The translations under genes were made by a program, and so were the position numbers. The notes below the pieces were generated by a model, which saw nothing but the letters and a program-made list of their open reading frames with translations, had not been told where the DNA came from and searched no databases. DNA of 64,000 nt from Citrobacter sp. Cu233 (GTDB taxonomy: Bacteria > Pseudomonadota > Gammaproteobacteria > Enterobacterales > Enterobacteriaceae): NCBI RefSeq assembly GCF_030332225.1, contig NZ_JAOWIF010000031.1, forward strand, positions 558,001-622,000, read 5' to 3'. Of this stretch, positions 1-11,050 are shown piece by piece. Numbering within the stretch: position 1 is the stretch's first letter; each line of letters opens with the position of its first letter.

Positions 1-209
1 ATCGCGGTTTTCAGCGCTTCGACACGTTCCATATTGATGTCATTGGTGCCGGGCTGCATCAGTTTGGCCTGAGCGTCACTCAGCATTACGCTGGTGCTGT
101 TTGTCGTTGCTGTTTTTTCCTTCCGCGCTTTTTGTACCGGCGAGTCGCTGGTTTCGCGTGGCTGGACAGTGCTTACTGGCTTCAATGGTGAGGTACGATC
201 AATACTCAT
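1..209 (-). CDS. flgM: FlgM, anti-sigma-28 factor (partial, N-terminal 69 residues)
   Basis: FlgM binds FliA (sigma-28) and holds back late flagellar genes until the hook is finished, when it is exported through the flagellar secretion channel. The reading frame begins [20 protein letters not shown], the standard enteric FlgM N-terminus, and runs off the left edge of the window; the family is about 97 residues, so roughly 28 C-terminal residues are missing. The visible part is the flexible, polar export-signal half; the helical sigma-28-binding part starts near the cut ([11 protein letters not shown]). It lies downstream of flgA on the same strand and has its own sigma-28 promoter just upstream. 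Confidence 0.96.
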   Translation of the reverse strand, partial: MSIDRTSPLKPVSTVQPRETSDSPVQKARKEKTATTNSTSVMLSDAQAKLMQPGTNDINMERVEALKTA

Positions 210-270
210 TTTTTCTATCCTCATCGAGGGGTTACGCTATAGCGGCCCGCTTTAATCATTGGTTGATTAT

Positions 271-297
271 CTATCGGCACTCGCTAAAAAATCTTTA
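271..297 (-). promoter_or_regulatory. Sigma-28 (FliA) class III promoter of flgM
   Basis: On the minus strand the sequence reads TAAA, 15 nt, GCCGATAG, matching the FliA consensus TAAA-N15-GCCGATAA at 11 of 12 positions. The -10 ends 61 nt upstream of the flgM ATG. The promoter lets sigma-28 raise expression of its own inhibitor. The flgA stop lies just beyond the -35 element, so flgM can also be read through from flgA. Confidence 0.9.
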
Positions 298-302
298 ACC
301 TA

Positions 303-962
303 TTATAGGTTAATAAGAATATTCCCATCAGAATCGACGATTCCACTCACCACCTGACCAGAAATCATCCGCACTCGTGCGTTTTGCGCGACGGCTGCAT
401 TGTTGAGCGCTTTACCTTCGGCATTGACCCGAAAACCCTCTCCGTTGGCGATAACCATCACGCGTTGACCCGCTTTTACTCGCCAGGCCTGGCGCAACAT
501 TGTGAGCTGGATGGGCTGACCAGGAACCAGGTCGCGCAGGCTCACGGCATCCTGAACCTGATTAATGTCCAGTATGGCGCGTGGCGGCAGTTGATCCAGG
601 CGACCGCGTTTTAGCGTTACGCTGGTCGCGTTCAGGACGCTTCCACGGGCAACAGGGGCCGCTGCGACAACATAGTTGCCGGTGGCTTGCACATTTACCT
701 GCAGATAGCGTTTTTCATTGGCGCAGCGGGCCAGCACGTTCACGTTACCCCACAGTTTCGCACTGCCGGACACGCTCAGAGCAGGCTGATCGCAGCTGGG
801 TTGCAAGTTTGGCGGCGTACGGACAGTGACGACCACCTCATCGCTAAACCCAGCCAGGCGCTGGGAAAACCACGCTGTTAACTGCGAATTCAGGTCTTGT
901 GCCAGCGTCATCGGGCTGAACAGCAGTGCTGCCACGACTATTCCACGTTTAAACGTTTGCAT
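303..962 (-). CDS. flgA: FlgA, P-ring assembly chaperone (periplasmic)
   Basis: FlgA helps FlgI assemble into the P-ring around the flagellar rod in the periplasm. I start it at MQTFKRGIVV (219 residues, the usual family length), which gives a clean signal peptide ending FSPMTLA before QDLNS; the longer open frame to 1106 would bury this signal behind 48 residues and intrude on the flgB control region. The C-terminal SAF/ChapFlgA-type domain (about residues 90-219, including APVARGSVLNATSV and RDLVPGQPI) is intact. It is transcribed divergently from flgB and followed by flgM. Confidence 0.96.
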   Translation of the reverse strand: MQTFKRGIVVAALLFSPMTLAQDLNSQLTAWFSQRLAGFSDEVVVTVRTPPNLQPSCDQPALSVSGSAKLWGNVNVLARCANEKRYLQVNVQATGNYVVAAAPVARGSVLNATSVTLKRGRLDQLPPRAILDINQVQDAVSLRDLVPGQPIQLTMLRQAWRVKAGQRVMVIANGEGFRVNAEGKALNNAAVAQNARVRMISGQVVSGIVDSDGNILINL

Positions 963-1019
963 CAAAACCTCGCGCTTTTTCAGGTAGTGGCAGGATTCTA
1001 CCTGTGTGACGCAGTCATC

Positions 1020-1061
1020 AACGCAACAAATAGCGACGCATTTTGCGTTTATTCCGGCGAT
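1020..1061. promoter_or_regulatory. Candidate FlhDC box between flgA and flgB
   Basis: Two imperfect 16-nt half-sites face each other across a 10-nt spacer: 1020-1035 ends AAATAGCG and 1046-1061 begins CGTTTATT. Compared with the remembered E. coli half-site AATGGCAGAAATAGCG, the first matches at 12 of 16 positions and the second more weakly (9 of 16 to its complement). The site sits midway between the divergent flgA and flgB starts, where the class II promoters of both operons are expected. No footprint data are available. Confidence 0.65.
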
Positions 1062-1119
1062 AACGCGCGCGTGATGGGATTTAAGCTGTCGGCTGAATTT
1101 TGTCATTTGCGGAGGAGAT

Positions 1120-1536
1120 ATGCTCGATAAGCTCGACGCCGCCTTACGTTTTCAACAGGAAGCGCTGAATTTGCGCGCCCAACGCCAGGAAATATTAGCG
1201 GCCAACATTGCCAATGCGGACACGCCGGGGTATCAGGCGCGCGACCTGGATTTCGCCAGTGAATTAAAAAAAGTCATGGTGCGAGGGCGGGAAGAAACAG
1301 GCGGTGTTTCGTTGACGCTGACCTCTGCACAACACATTCCTGCTCAGACTGTCTCGGCGCCTTCTACGGAGTTGCTCTATCGCATTCCTGACCAGCCGTC
1401 TCTGGATGGCAACACGGTGGATATGGACAGGGAGCGTACGCAGTTTGCGGATAACAGCCTGAAGTACCAGATGGGGCTTACCGCATTAGGTGGGCAAATC
1501 AAGGGCATGATGAACGTGCTGCAAGGAGGGAACTAA
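1120..1536 (+). CDS. flgB: FlgB, proximal rod protein
   Basis: FlgB is a rod subunit in the periplasmic part of the basal body, next to the MS ring and FliE. The 138-residue protein has the standard family length and the conserved N-terminal rod/hook motif ([17 protein letters not shown], about residues 28-44) plus the C-terminal helix ([15 protein letters not shown]) that packs in the rod. The ATG follows a strong ribosome-binding site (GGAGGAGAT). It is the first gene of flgBCDEFGHIJ, driven from the FlhDC-controlled flgA-flgB intergenic region. Confidence 0.97.
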   Translation: MLDKLDAALRFQQEALNLRAQRQEILAANIANADTPGYQARDLDFASELKKVMVRGREETGGVSLTLTSAQHIPAQTVSAPSTELLYRIPDQPSLDGNTVDMDRERTQFADNSLKYQMGLTALGGQIKGMMNVLQGGN

Positions 1537-1539
1537 CCC

Positions 1540-1944
1540 GTGGCGTTGCTCAATATTTTTGATATCGCAGGTTCTGCGCTGACGGCTCAGTCTCAACGTC
1601 TGAATGTGGCAGCCAGCAATATGGCGAATGCGGATAGCGTGACCGGACCTGATGGTCAGCCGTATCGCGCAAAGCAGGTTGTTTTTCAGGTCGATGCAGC
1701 ACCAGGCGCAGCAACCGGTGGCGTAAAAGTCGCTGACGTCATTGAAAGTCAGGCGCCGGACAAGCTGGTTTATGAGCCGGGCAATCCGCTGGCGGATGCG
1801 AATGGCTACGTAAAAATGCCGAATGTCGACGTGGTCGGCGAGATGGTTAACACCATGTCTGCTTCACGCAGTTATCAGGCAAACGTTGAAGTGCTCAATA
1901 CCGTGAAAAGCTTGATGCTTAAAACGCTGACGCTGGGCCAGTAA
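1540..1944 (+). CDS. flgC: FlgC, proximal rod protein
   Basis: FlgC is a proximal rod subunit. Its 134 residues start at GTG, 3 nt after the flgB stop, with GGAGGGA just upstream; no ATG fits the conserved N-terminus [20 protein letters not shown]. The family signatures are present: [11 protein letters not shown] near residue 27 and the C-terminal [10 protein letters not shown]. Tight spacing to flgB and flgD indicates one transcript with coupled translation. Confidence 0.97.
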   Translation: MALLNIFDIAGSALTAQSQRLNVAASNMANADSVTGPDGQPYRAKQVVFQVDAAPGAATGGVKVADVIESQAPDKLVYEPGNPLADANGYVKMPNVDVVGEMVNTMSASRSYQANVEVLNTVKSLMLKTLTLGQ

Positions 1945-1955
1945 AGGAGGCGCAC

Positions 1956-2654
1956 ATGTCCGTTGCTGTAAAAATGAATGACCCGAGTACGTCGGGTGTT
2001 AATGCTGCCACTGGCAAAAGTTCGCTGACAGGGAGCAACGCGGCTGATCTGCAAAGCAGCTTTCTGACGCTTCTGGTTGCGCAGTTGAAAAACCAGGACC
2101 CGACCAACCCGCTGCAAAACAATGAGTTGACTACCCAGTTAGCGCAAATCAGTACCGTAAGCGGCATTGAAAAATTGAATACCACGCTGGGTTCGATCTC
2201 TGGACAGATCGATAGCAGCCAGTCGTTGCAGGCCAGTACTCTGATTGGCCATGGTGTCATGATCCCGGGAACCACCATTCTGACCGGTAAAGGTGCGGAA
2301 GAAGGGGCAACGACGACCACGACACCGTTTGGCGTTGAGCTGCAGCAACCGGCAGATAAGGTTACCGCAACCATTACCGATAAAGACGGCAAGGTGGTAC
2401 GCACCATTGATATTGGCGGGTTGAAAGCGGGTGTGCATACCTTTACCTGGGACGGCACGATGACGGACGGCACGGATGCACCGAGCGGTTCGTATAACGT
2501 CTCGATTGCGGCCAGTAATGGCGGAACGCAGCTTGTGGCGCAGCCTCTACAGTTTGCGCTGGTGCAGGGTGTTATCCGCAGTAACGGCGGTAACACGCTG
2601 GATCTGGGCACCTATGGAACCACCACCCTCGACGAAGTACGGCAGATAATCTAA
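1956..2654 (+). CDS. flgD: FlgD, hook-cap (hook scaffolding) protein
   Basis: FlgD forms the temporary cap under which FlgE hook subunits polymerise, and is discarded when the hook is complete. The 232 residues show an N-terminal export/cap segment with the conserved FLTLLVAQLKNQDPTNPLQN stretch (about residues 36-55), then the Tudor-like and FnIII-like domains (the latter around GLKAGVHTFTWDGTMTDGT). An AAAGGAGG ribosome-binding site precedes the ATG. It lies 11 nt after flgC. A 230-residue open frame on the opposite strand is a shadow. Confidence 0.97.
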   Translation: MSVAVKMNDPSTSGVNAATGKSSLTGSNAADLQSSFLTLLVAQLKNQDPTNPLQNNELTTQLAQISTVSGIEKLNTTLGSISGQIDSSQSLQASTLIGHGVMIPGTTILTGKGAEEGATTTTTPFGVELQQPADKVTATITDKDGKVVRTIDIGGLKAGVHTFTWDGTMTDGTDAPSGSYNVSIAASNGGTQLVAQPLQFALVQGVIRSNGGNTLDLGTYGTTTLDEVRQII

Positions 2655-2680
2655 GCCTTCACACTTATCAGGAGTAAGTC

Positions 2681-3892
2681 ATGGCCTTTTCACAAGCGGT
2701 CAGCGGTCTGAACGCTGCAGCGACCAACCTCGATGTCATTGGTAACAACATCGCCAACTCCGCCACTTACGGTTTTAAATCCGGCACGGCATCCTTCGCC
2801 GATATGTTTGCCGGCTCTAAAGTGGGCCTGGGCGTTAAAGTGGCGGGTATTACCCAGGACTTTACCGATGGTACCACCACCAACACCGGACGCGGGCTGG
2901 ATGTGGCTATCAGCCAGAACGGTTTTTTCCGTATGGTTGACAGCAATGGTTCTGTTTTCTTCAGTCGTAACGGTCAGTTCAAACTCGATGAAAACCGTAA
3001 CATCGTTAACATGCAGGGGCTGAAGCTGACGGGCTATCCGGCGACCGGTACGCCGCCGACAGTTCAGCAGGGTGCGAACCCAGGGCCGATCACGATCCCT
3101 AATACATTGATGGCGGCACAGGCAACCAGCAAGGCCTCAATGCAGATCAACCTGAACTCATCGGATAAAATCCCGACAACGACAACGTTCGATCCGAAAG
3201 ATGCTGACAGCTATAACAAAAAAGGTCCTGTCACCGTTTATGACAGCCTGGGCAATGCCCACGAAGTTAACGCCTATTTTGTAAAGCAGCCTGATAACAA
3301 ATGGGCTGTCTATACCATTGATAGCAGCGACCCTAAGGCTGCTGTGCCAACCGCACCAACGTCCACGCTGGAATTTAATACCAATGGGTCGTTAATCGGC
3401 GGCGGTACATTCAATATCACCACAGCCGCTCTTAATGGCGCACCCGCAGTCACCTTCGCCATGAGTTTCCAGAACTCCATGCAGCAGAACACCGGTGCAA
3501 ACAACATTGTTGCCACTAATCAGGACGGGTACAAACCAGGCGATCTGGTGAGCTACCAGATTAACAATGACGGTACCGTAGTCGGTAACTACTCCAACGA
3601 ACAGAAACAGGTTCTGGGACAGATCGTGCTGGCAAACTTTGCCAACAACGAAGGTCTGGCATCTCAGGGCGATAACGTCTGGGCAGCAACTCAGGCCTCT
3701 GGTGTGGCGCTGCTGGGTACCGCGGGTACGGGGAACTTCGGCAAGCTGACCAATGGTGCGTTGGAAGCTTCTAACGTGGATTTGAGTAAAGAACTGGTGA
3801 ATATGATTGTCGCTCAGCGTAACTATCAGTCGAATGCGCAGACTATCAAAACCCAGGATCAGATCCTTAACACACTGGTCAACCTGCGCTAA
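2681..3892 (+). CDS. flgE: FlgE, flagellar hook protein
   Basis: FlgE is the major subunit of the hook, the universal joint between rod and filament. The 403-residue protein has the usual N-terminal rod/hook motif (AATNLDVIGNNIANSATYGFK, split here as AATNLDVIGNNI and ANSATYGFK), the central D1/D2 domains and the conserved C-terminus (ELVNMIVAQRNYQSNAQ, then LNTLVNLR). Length matches the E. coli/Salmonella protein. It follows flgD by 26 nt with an AGGAG ribosome-binding site. Confidence 0.98.
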   Translation: MAFSQAVSGLNAAATNLDVIGNNIANSATYGFKSGTASFADMFAGSKVGLGVKVAGITQDFTDGTTTNTGRGLDVAISQNGFFRMVDSNGSVFFSRNGQFKLDENRNIVNMQGLKLTGYPATGTPPTVQQGANPGPITIPNTLMAAQATSKASMQINLNSSDKIPTTTTFDPKDADSYNKKGPVTVYDSLGNAHEVNAYFVKQPDNKWAVYTIDSSDPKAAVPTAPTSTLEFNTNGSLIGGGTFNITTAALNGAPAVTFAMSFQNSMQQNTGANNIVATNQDGYKPGDLVSYQINNDGTVVGNYSNEQKQVLGQIVLANFANNEGLASQGDNVWAATQASGVALLGTAGTGNFGKLTNGALEASNVDLSKELVNMIVAQRNYQSNAQTIKTQDQILNTLVNLR

Positions 3893-3912
3893 GCGCCTGA
3901 CGGGATGGCTTA

Positions 3913-5464
<1,552 letters not shown>

Positions 5465-5521
5465 AGTGATGTCCGGTGGGGTGAAAGCCTCACCGGCGCA
5501 CTGATTTTGAAGATGAAGGCA

Positions 5522-6220
5522 ATGCGAAAATACGCGCTTCACCCATACCCGATTTTGGCCCTGCTGGTGGTTTCACTGACAGGATGTGCCTGGATCCCGG
5601 CTACTCCGCTCGTTCAGGGCGCGACGACTGCTCAGCCAGTTCCAGGCCCGACGCCGGTGGCGAATGGATCAATATTTCAGTCTGCGCAGCCGATTAATTA
5701 TGGCTACCAGCCGTTATTTGAAGACCGCCGTCCGCGCAATATTGGCGATACGCTGACTATCGTATTGCAGGAAAACGTCAGTGCGAGCAAAAGCTCCTCG
5801 GCGAATGCCAGTCGTGATGGCAAAACTAACTTTGGTTTTGACACGGTACCACGTTACCTGCAGGGGTTGTTTGGCAACGAGCGTGCCGACGTAGAGGCTT
5901 CTGGCGGCAACTCGTTTAACGGTAAAGGCGGCGCGAACGCCAGAAACACCTTCAGTGGTACGTTGACCGTGACGGTTGATCAGGTACTGGTGAATGGCAA
6001 TTTACATGTAGTGGGTGAAAAACAGATTGCCATTAACCAGGGTACTGAATTCATTCGCTTCTCTGGAGTTGTTAACCCGCGCACCATTAGCGGCAGCAAC
6101 TCTGTACCGTCAACGCAGGTTGCGGATGCGCGTATTGAATATGTCGGTAACGGCTATATCAACGAGGCGCAGAATATGGGCTGGTTGCAGCGTTTCTTCC
6201 TTAATTTATCGCCGATGTAA
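5522..6220 (+). CDS. flgH: FlgH, outer-membrane L-ring lipoprotein
   Basis: FlgH builds the L-ring, the outer-membrane bushing of the flagellar rod. I choose the third possible start ([10 protein letters not shown]), giving 232 residues, the exact family length, and aligning with Salmonella MQKYALHAYP. In-frame TTG at 5507 and ATG at 5513 would only add MKMKA-type extensions. The lipobox VSLTGC places the lipid-modified cysteine at residue 22. The ribosome-binding site is close to the chosen ATG, so initiation a few codons earlier cannot be excluded. Neighbours are flgG and flgI. Confidence 0.94.
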   Translation: MRKYALHPYPILALLVVSLTGCAWIPATPLVQGATTAQPVPGPTPVANGSIFQSAQPINYGYQPLFEDRRPRNIGDTLTIVLQENVSASKSSSANASRDGKTNFGFDTVPRYLQGLFGNERADVEASGGNSFNGKGGANARNTFSGTLTVTVDQVLVNGNLHVVGEKQIAINQGTEFIRFSGVVNPRTISGSNSVPSTQVADARIEYVGNGYINEAQNMGWLQRFFLNLSPM

Positions 6221-6232
6221 GCGAGGTATCCA

Positions 6233-7330
6233 GTGTTTAAAACTCTTGTTGGAATGGTACTGGTACTGGCTACCACCTTTGCGCATGCCGATCGCATTCG
6301 TGATCTGACCAGTGTTCAGGGGGTGCGTGAAAACTCGCTGATAGGCTACGGGCTGGTGGTGGGACTGGACGGTACGGGTGACCAGACCACCCAGACACCG
6401 TTTACCACGCAAACGCTGAATAACATGCTCTCGCAACTGGGTATTACCGTGCCGACGGGCACCAATATGCAGTTGAAAAACGTGGCGGCGGTGATGGTGA
6501 CCGCGTCATTCCCGGCGTTTGGTCGTCAGGGACAAACCATCGATGTGGTGGTCTCTTCGATGGGGAACGCCAAAAGCCTGCGTGGTGGGACGTTGTTGAT
6601 GACACCGCTGAAAGGGGTCGATAGCCAGGTGTATGCGTTGGCGCAGGGGAATATTCTGGTCGGCGGTGCAGGTGCCGCAGCGGGTGGAAGTAGTGTCCAG
6701 GTGAACCAACTTAACGGCGGACGTATCACCAACGGTGCCATTATTGAACGTGAGTTACCCACCCAGTTTGGTGGCGGTAATACCATTAATCTGCAGCTGA
6801 ATAATGAAGATTTCACTATGGCGCAGCAGATAACCGACACCATCAACCGTTCTCGCGGATTTGGCAGTGCGACTGCGTTGGATGCACGCACGATTCAGGT
6901 ACGCGTCCCGAGTGGCAATAGCTCGCAGGTACGTTTCCTCGCGGATATCCAGAATATGGAAGTGAACGTCACGCCGCAGGACGCGAAGGTGATTATTAAC
7001 TCCCGTACGGGATCGGTGGTAATGAACCGTGAAGTGACGCTGGATAGTTGCGCTGTAGCACAAGGCAACCTGTCGATTACGGTTAACCGCCAGGCGAATG
7101 TCAGCCAGCCGGATACCCCGTTCGGTGGTGGACAAACTGTGGTGACGCCACAAACGCAGATCGATTTGCGCCAGAGCGGTGGTTCGTTGCAGAGCGTTCG
7201 TTCCAGCGCCAACCTGAACAATGTCGTACGTGCATTGAATGCGCTGGGGGCAACTCCGATGGACCTGATGTCTATCCTGCAGTCCATGCAAAGTGCAGGT
7301 TGTCTGCGCGCCAAACTGGAAATCATCTGA
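6233..7330 (+). CDS. flgI: FlgI, periplasmic P-ring protein
   Basis: FlgI polymerises into the P-ring in the peptidoglycan layer with help from FlgA. It starts at GTG and has 365 residues. A signal peptide (about residues 1-19, ending TTFAHA) precedes the mature N-terminus [20 protein letters not shown]. The body is extremely conserved ([33 protein letters not shown]). Both conserved cysteines are present (TLDSCAVAQ and [12 protein letters not shown]). Its TGA overlaps the ATG of flgJ by one base. Confidence 0.97.
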   Translation: MFKTLVGMVLVLATTFAHADRIRDLTSVQGVRENSLIGYGLVVGLDGTGDQTTQTPFTTQTLNNMLSQLGITVPTGTNMQLKNVAAVMVTASFPAFGRQGQTIDVVVSSMGNAKSLRGGTLLMTPLKGVDSQVYALAQGNILVGGAGAAAGGSSVQVNQLNGGRITNGAIIERELPTQFGGGNTINLQLNNEDFTMAQQITDTINRSRGFGSATALDARTIQVRVPSGNSSQVRFLADIQNMEVNVTPQDAKVIINSRTGSVVMNREVTLDSCAVAQGNLSITVNRQANVSQPDTPFGGGQTVVTPQTQIDLRQSGGSLQSVRSSANLNNVVRALNALGATPMDLMSILQSMQSAGCLRAKLEII

Positions 7331-8280
7331 TGATTGGTGATAGCAAACTGCTGACCAGCGCAGCCTGGGACGCACAATCACTGAACGAACTGAAAGCAAA
7401 AGCGGGTCAGGACCCGGCGGCAAATATCCGCCCGGTCGCCCGCCAGGTTGAAGGGATGTTCGTGCAGATGATGTTGAAAAGCATGCGTGAGGCGCTACCA
7501 AAAGACGGTGTGTTTAGCAGCGACTCCACGCGTTTATACACCAGTATGTATGACCAACAGATCGCCCAGCAGATGACGGCAGGAAAAGGACTGGGACTGG
7601 CAGAAATGATGGTCAAGCAGATGACGCAAGGACAGGGGCAACCTGCGGATGATGCGCCGCAGGTGCCGATGAAGTTCTCGCTGGAAACGGTGACCAGCTA
7701 TCAAAACCAGACGCTGACGCAACTGGTCCGTAAAGCCATGCCCAGAACCACAGAAAGCTATGATGAGCCGCTGTCGGGTGACAGCAAAGACTTCCTGGCT
7801 CAACTTTCGTTGCCGGCAAAACTGGCCAGTCAGCAGAGCGGGGTTCCTCATCATCTGATTCTGGCGCAGGCTGCGCTGGAGTCCGGGTGGGGGCAACGAC
7901 AAATTCGACGGGAGAACGGCGAGCCGAGCTTTAACATTTTTGGGGTAAAAGCCTCGGGAAGCTGGAAAGGGCCGACCACTGAAATTACCACCACCGAATA
8001 CGAAAACGGTGAGGCGAAAAAAGTGAAAGCGAAATTCCGTGTTTATAGCTCCTATCTTGAAGCACTGTCGGATTATGTCGGTCTGATATCCCGCAATCCG
8101 CGTTACGCAGCGGTGACCGGTGCCGCGACCGCTGAGCAGGGTGCCCAGGCATTGCAGAATGCCGGTTACGCCACCGACCCTAACTATGCGCGCAAATTAA
8201 CCAGTATGATCCAGCAGCTAAAATCGATGAGCGAAAAGGTGAGTAAAACCTACAGCACGAATCTCGATAATCTCTTTTAA
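7330..8280 (+). CDS. flgJ: FlgJ, rod cap and peptidoglycan hydrolase
   Basis: FlgJ is a two-domain protein: the N-terminal half (about residues 1-150) caps the growing rod, and the C-terminal half is a GH73 muramidase that opens the peptidoglycan for it. I start it at the ATG overlapping the flgI stop, giving [10 protein letters not shown] and 316 residues, rather than at an internal flgI codon ten residues earlier. The catalytic region AQAALESGWGQRQI puts the proposed acid, Glu184, in place. It is the last gene before the sigma-28 promoter of flgKL. Confidence 0.97.
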   Translation: MIGDSKLLTSAAWDAQSLNELKAKAGQDPAANIRPVARQVEGMFVQMMLKSMREALPKDGVFSSDSTRLYTSMYDQQIAQQMTAGKGLGLAEMMVKQMTQGQGQPADDAPQVPMKFSLETVTSYQNQTLTQLVRKAMPRTTESYDEPLSGDSKDFLAQLSLPAKLASQQSGVPHHLILAQAALESGWGQRQIRRENGEPSFNIFGVKASGSWKGPTTEITTTEYENGEAKKVKAKFRVYSSYLEALSDYVGLISRNPRYAAVTGAATAEQGAQALQNAGYATDPNYARKLTSMIQQLKSMSEKVSKTYSTNLDNLF

Positions 8281-8285
8281 ATAGC

Positions 8286-8312
8286 TCAAGTCTGCTGACC
8301 TGCTGCCGATAA
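8286..8312 (+). promoter_or_regulatory. Sigma-28 (FliA) promoter of flgKL
   Basis: TCAA, 15 nt, then GCCGATAA (8305-8312) matches the sigma-28 consensus TAAA-N15-GCCGATAA at 11 of 12 positions. It lies 32 nt before the flgK ATG in the 64-nt flgJ-flgK gap, so flgKL can be transcribed as a late class as well as by read-through from flgB. Confidence 0.9.
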
Positions 8313-8344
8313 TACCGAGTATTGAAGGATTACAAGGAACCTCC

Positions 8345-10003
8345 ATGTCCAGCTTGATTAATAACGCGATGAGTGGACTCAGCGCAGCGCAGGCCGCGTT
8401 GAACACTGCCAGTAATAATATCTCCAGCTATAACGTTGCCGGATATACCCGACAAACGACAATTATGGCGCAGGCGAACAGCACGCTGGGTGCGGGGGGC
8501 TGGGTCGGCAATGGTGTCTATGTTTCTGGCGTACAGCGTGAGTATGACTCATTTATCACTAATCAGTTACGTGCGGCGCAGAACCAGAGCAGCGGTCTGA
8601 CGACACGTTATGAGCAAATGTCAAAAATCGACAACCTGCTTGCCAGCAAAACCAGTTCGATCTCAACGTCGATGCAGGGCTTTTTTACCAGTCTGCAGAC
8701 GTTGGTGAGCAACGCAGAAGATCCGGCGGCGCGTCAGGCACTTATCGGTAAAGCTGATGGCTTAGTCAATCAGTTCAGAACGACTGACCAATATCTGCGC
8801 GATCAGGATAAGCAGGTCAATATTGCTGTTAAAGCCAGCGTCGATCAGATCAACAACTATTCGAAGCAAATTGCCAGCCTTAACGATCAAATCTCCCGCT
8901 TGACCGGCGTTGGCGCGGGTGCATCACCTAACGATCTGCTCGATCAGCGCGATCAACTGGTGAGTGAGCTGAATAAGATTGTCGGCGTGGAAGTCAGTAT
9001 TCAGGACGGCGGCACCTATAACGTGACCATGGCGAATGGCTATTCGCTGGTACAAGGCAGCAATGCTCGCCAACTGGCCGCTGTACCTTCCAGCGATGAT
9101 CCCTCTCGCACGACCGTCGCTTATGTTGACGGCGTGGCCGGAGAAGTTGCCATCCCGGAAAAGCTGATCACGACCGGCTCGCTGGGCGGGCTGTTGACGT
9201 TCCGTTCGCAGGAACTCGACCAGACGCGTAATACCCTTGGCCAGTTGGCTCTCGCCTTTGCTGATAGGTTTAACACGCAACACAAAGAAGGTTTTGATGC
9301 CAACGGCGTTCAAGGCAAAGACTTTTTCGAAATTGGTGGCCCGGCAGTCCTTAGCAATACAAAGAATAAAGGGGCAGGTGCGCTTGACGTTAAAATGACG
9401 GATAGCTCGTCGGTGCAGGCAACCGACTATAAAATTACCTTTGATGGCACTGACTGGCAGGTAACCCGCCTGGCTGACAATACCAGCTTTAAGCCGGCGG
9501 TCACTAACGGAAAAATGTCTTTTGATGGGCTGGAAATCACCGTCAAAAATGGTGCGCTGGCAAATGACAGCTTCACGGTGAAACCCGTGGGTGACGCCAT
9601 TATTAATATGAAAGTGGCGGTGACCGATGAGTCGAAAATCGCCATGGCTGAGGTGTCCAAAAATGATACTGATCCCAATGTCGATAAAGGAAAGAGCGAT
9701 AACCGTAACGGCCAGAAACTGCTGGATCTGCAAACCAAGGCAACCATCGGGAATAAAACCTTTAACGATGCTTACGCTACGCTGGTGAGCGATGTCGGGA
9801 ACAAAACGGCGACCTTAAAAACCAGCAGCACTACGCAAAACAACGTAGTCACGCAGCTTTCAAATCAGCAACAGTCTATTTCCGGGGTTAACCTCGACGA
9901 AGAGTACGGGAATTTGCAGCGTTATCAGCAGTATTACCTGGCCAACGCTCAGGTGCTGCAAACGGCGAATTCGCTCTTTGATGCACTGCTGAATATTCGC
10001 TAA
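8345..10003 (+). CDS. flgK: FlgK, hook-filament junction protein 1
   Basis: FlgK (HAP1) is the first of two junction rings joining hook to filament. The 552-residue protein begins MSSLINNAMSGLSAAQAALN with the rod/hook motif (ASNNISSYNVAGYTRQ) and ends with the coiled C-terminal region NLQRYQQYYLANAQVLQTAN and LFDALLNIR. It is slightly longer than E. coli FlgK (547); variation is expected in the surface-exposed central domain. An AAGGAACCTCC ribosome-binding site precedes the ATG. It is translated with flgL (14-nt gap). Confidence 0.97.
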   Translation: MSSLINNAMSGLSAAQAALNTASNNISSYNVAGYTRQTTIMAQANSTLGAGGWVGNGVYVSGVQREYDSFITNQLRAAQNQSSGLTTRYEQMSKIDNLLASKTSSISTSMQGFFTSLQTLVSNAEDPAARQALIGKADGLVNQFRTTDQYLRDQDKQVNIAVKASVDQINNYSKQIASLNDQISRLTGVGAGASPNDLLDQRDQLVSELNKIVGVEVSIQDGGTYNVTMANGYSLVQGSNARQLAAVPSSDDPSRTTVAYVDGVAGEVAIPEKLITTGSLGGLLTFRSQELDQTRNTLGQLALAFADRFNTQHKEGFDANGVQGKDFFEIGGPAVLSNTKNKGAGALDVKMTDSSSVQATDYKITFDGTDWQVTRLADNTSFKPAVTNGKMSFDGLEITVKNGALANDSFTVKPVGDAIINMKVAVTDESKIAMAEVSKNDTDPNVDKGKSDNRNGQKLLDLQTKATIGNKTFNDAYATLVSDVGNKTATLKTSSTTQNNVVTQLSNQQQSISGVNLDEEYGNLQRYQQYYLANAQVLQTANSLFDALLNIR

Positions 10004-10017
10004 GGGAGAGGAACTCA

Positions 10018-10971
10018 ATGCGTATCAGTACTCAGATGATGTACCAGCAGAACATGCGGGGCATCACCAACTCTCAGGCTGAATGGTTGAAATTTGGCGA
10101 GCAGATGTCAACGGGGAAACGCGTGAACAACCCGTCTGACGATCCGATTGCCGCATCACAGGCCGTGGTACTTTCACAGGCTCAGGCGCAGAACAGCCAA
10201 TATACGTTGGCGCGTACTTTCGCGACGCAAAAAGTGTCACTGGAAGAGAACGTTTTAAGTCGGGCGACGACCGCGATTACCGCTGCGCAGGAAAAGATTG
10301 TCAACGCAGGCAACGGTACATTGAGTGATGATAACCGGGCATCGTTAGCAACTGATTTACAAGGGATCCGCGATCAGTTAATGAATCTGGCGAACAGTAC
10401 TGACGGTAATGGTCGCTATATCTTTGGCGGCTACAAAACGGAAGCGCCACCATTTTCCCAGACTGATGGTGCTTATAGTGGTGGAACTCAAAATATCACC
10501 CAACAGGTCGATGCTGCCCGGTCAATGGTGATTGGTCATACCGGAGATAAGATTTTTAACTCGGTGACCAGCAACGCGGTTCCAGAGCCAGACGGTAGCA
10601 AGCCAGAAACGAACCTATTCGTCATGTTGGATACCGCTATTGCAGCCCTGAATACGCCGATTGAAGGCAATGATGCGGCCAAAGATGCAGCCAAAGCAGC
10701 CATCGATAAGTCCAACCGTGGTCTGAAGAACTCACTGAATAATGTGTTGTCTGTTCGCGCTGAGCTCGGTACGCAACTCAGTGAACTTAGCGCTCTGGAC
10801 TCGTTGGGGGCCGATCGTGCGTTGGGTCAAACGCAACAGATGAGCAATCTGGTTGATGTTGACTGGAATGCGGCGATTTCTTCTTATGTTATGCAGCAGG
10901 CTGCGCTACAGGCGTCATATAAAACGTTTACCGATATGCAGGGAATGTCACTGTTCCAGCTCAACCGGTAA
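10018..10971 (+). CDS. flgL: FlgL, hook-filament junction protein 3
   Basis: FlgL (HAP3) is the second junction protein, between FlgK and the flagellin filament. The 317-residue, flagellin-like protein begins MRISTQMMYQQNMRGITNSQ, has the conserved STGKRVNNPSDDPIAASQA region and ends DMQGMSLFQLNR. An AGGGAGAGGA ribosome-binding site precedes it. A rho-independent terminator follows 43 nt downstream and closes the flg region. Confidence 0.97.
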   Translation: MRISTQMMYQQNMRGITNSQAEWLKFGEQMSTGKRVNNPSDDPIAASQAVVLSQAQAQNSQYTLARTFATQKVSLEENVLSRATTAITAAQEKIVNAGNGTLSDDNRASLATDLQGIRDQLMNLANSTDGNGRYIFGGYKTEAPPFSQTDGAYSGGTQNITQQVDAARSMVIGHTGDKIFNSVTSNAVPEPDGSKPETNLFVMLDTAIAALNTPIEGNDAAKDAAKAAIDKSNRGLKNSLNNVLSVRAELGTQLSELSALDSLGADRALGQTQQMSNLVDVDWNAAISSYVMQQAALQASYKTFTDMQGMSLFQLNR

Positions 10972-11014
10972 CGATCATTTTTGAAACATATCATGAAACT
11001 GGATATGTTTGTCT

Positions 11015-11050
11015 GCCCGCTCCACATACACCCCGGAGCGGGCATTTTTT
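11015..11050 (+). terminator. Rho-independent terminator of flgL
   Basis: A perfect 9-bp stem GCCCGCTCC (11015-11023) / GGAGCGGGC (11035-11043) is followed by a run of eight T residues. It separates the flg operon from the convergent MFS gene, whose stop codon overlaps the T-run. Confidence 0.93.

Noticed and set aside
1919..2611. 230-residue minus-strand frame opposite flgD
   Set aside because: It lies wholly antisense to flgD, which is intact and family-typical; no domain or start signal supports it.
6755..7501. 248-residue minus-strand frame opposite flgI and flgJ
   Set aside because: Antisense shadow spanning two well-supported genes.
8924..9733. 269-residue minus-strand frame opposite flgK
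   Set aside because: Antisense to a complete FlgK; no recognisable motif.
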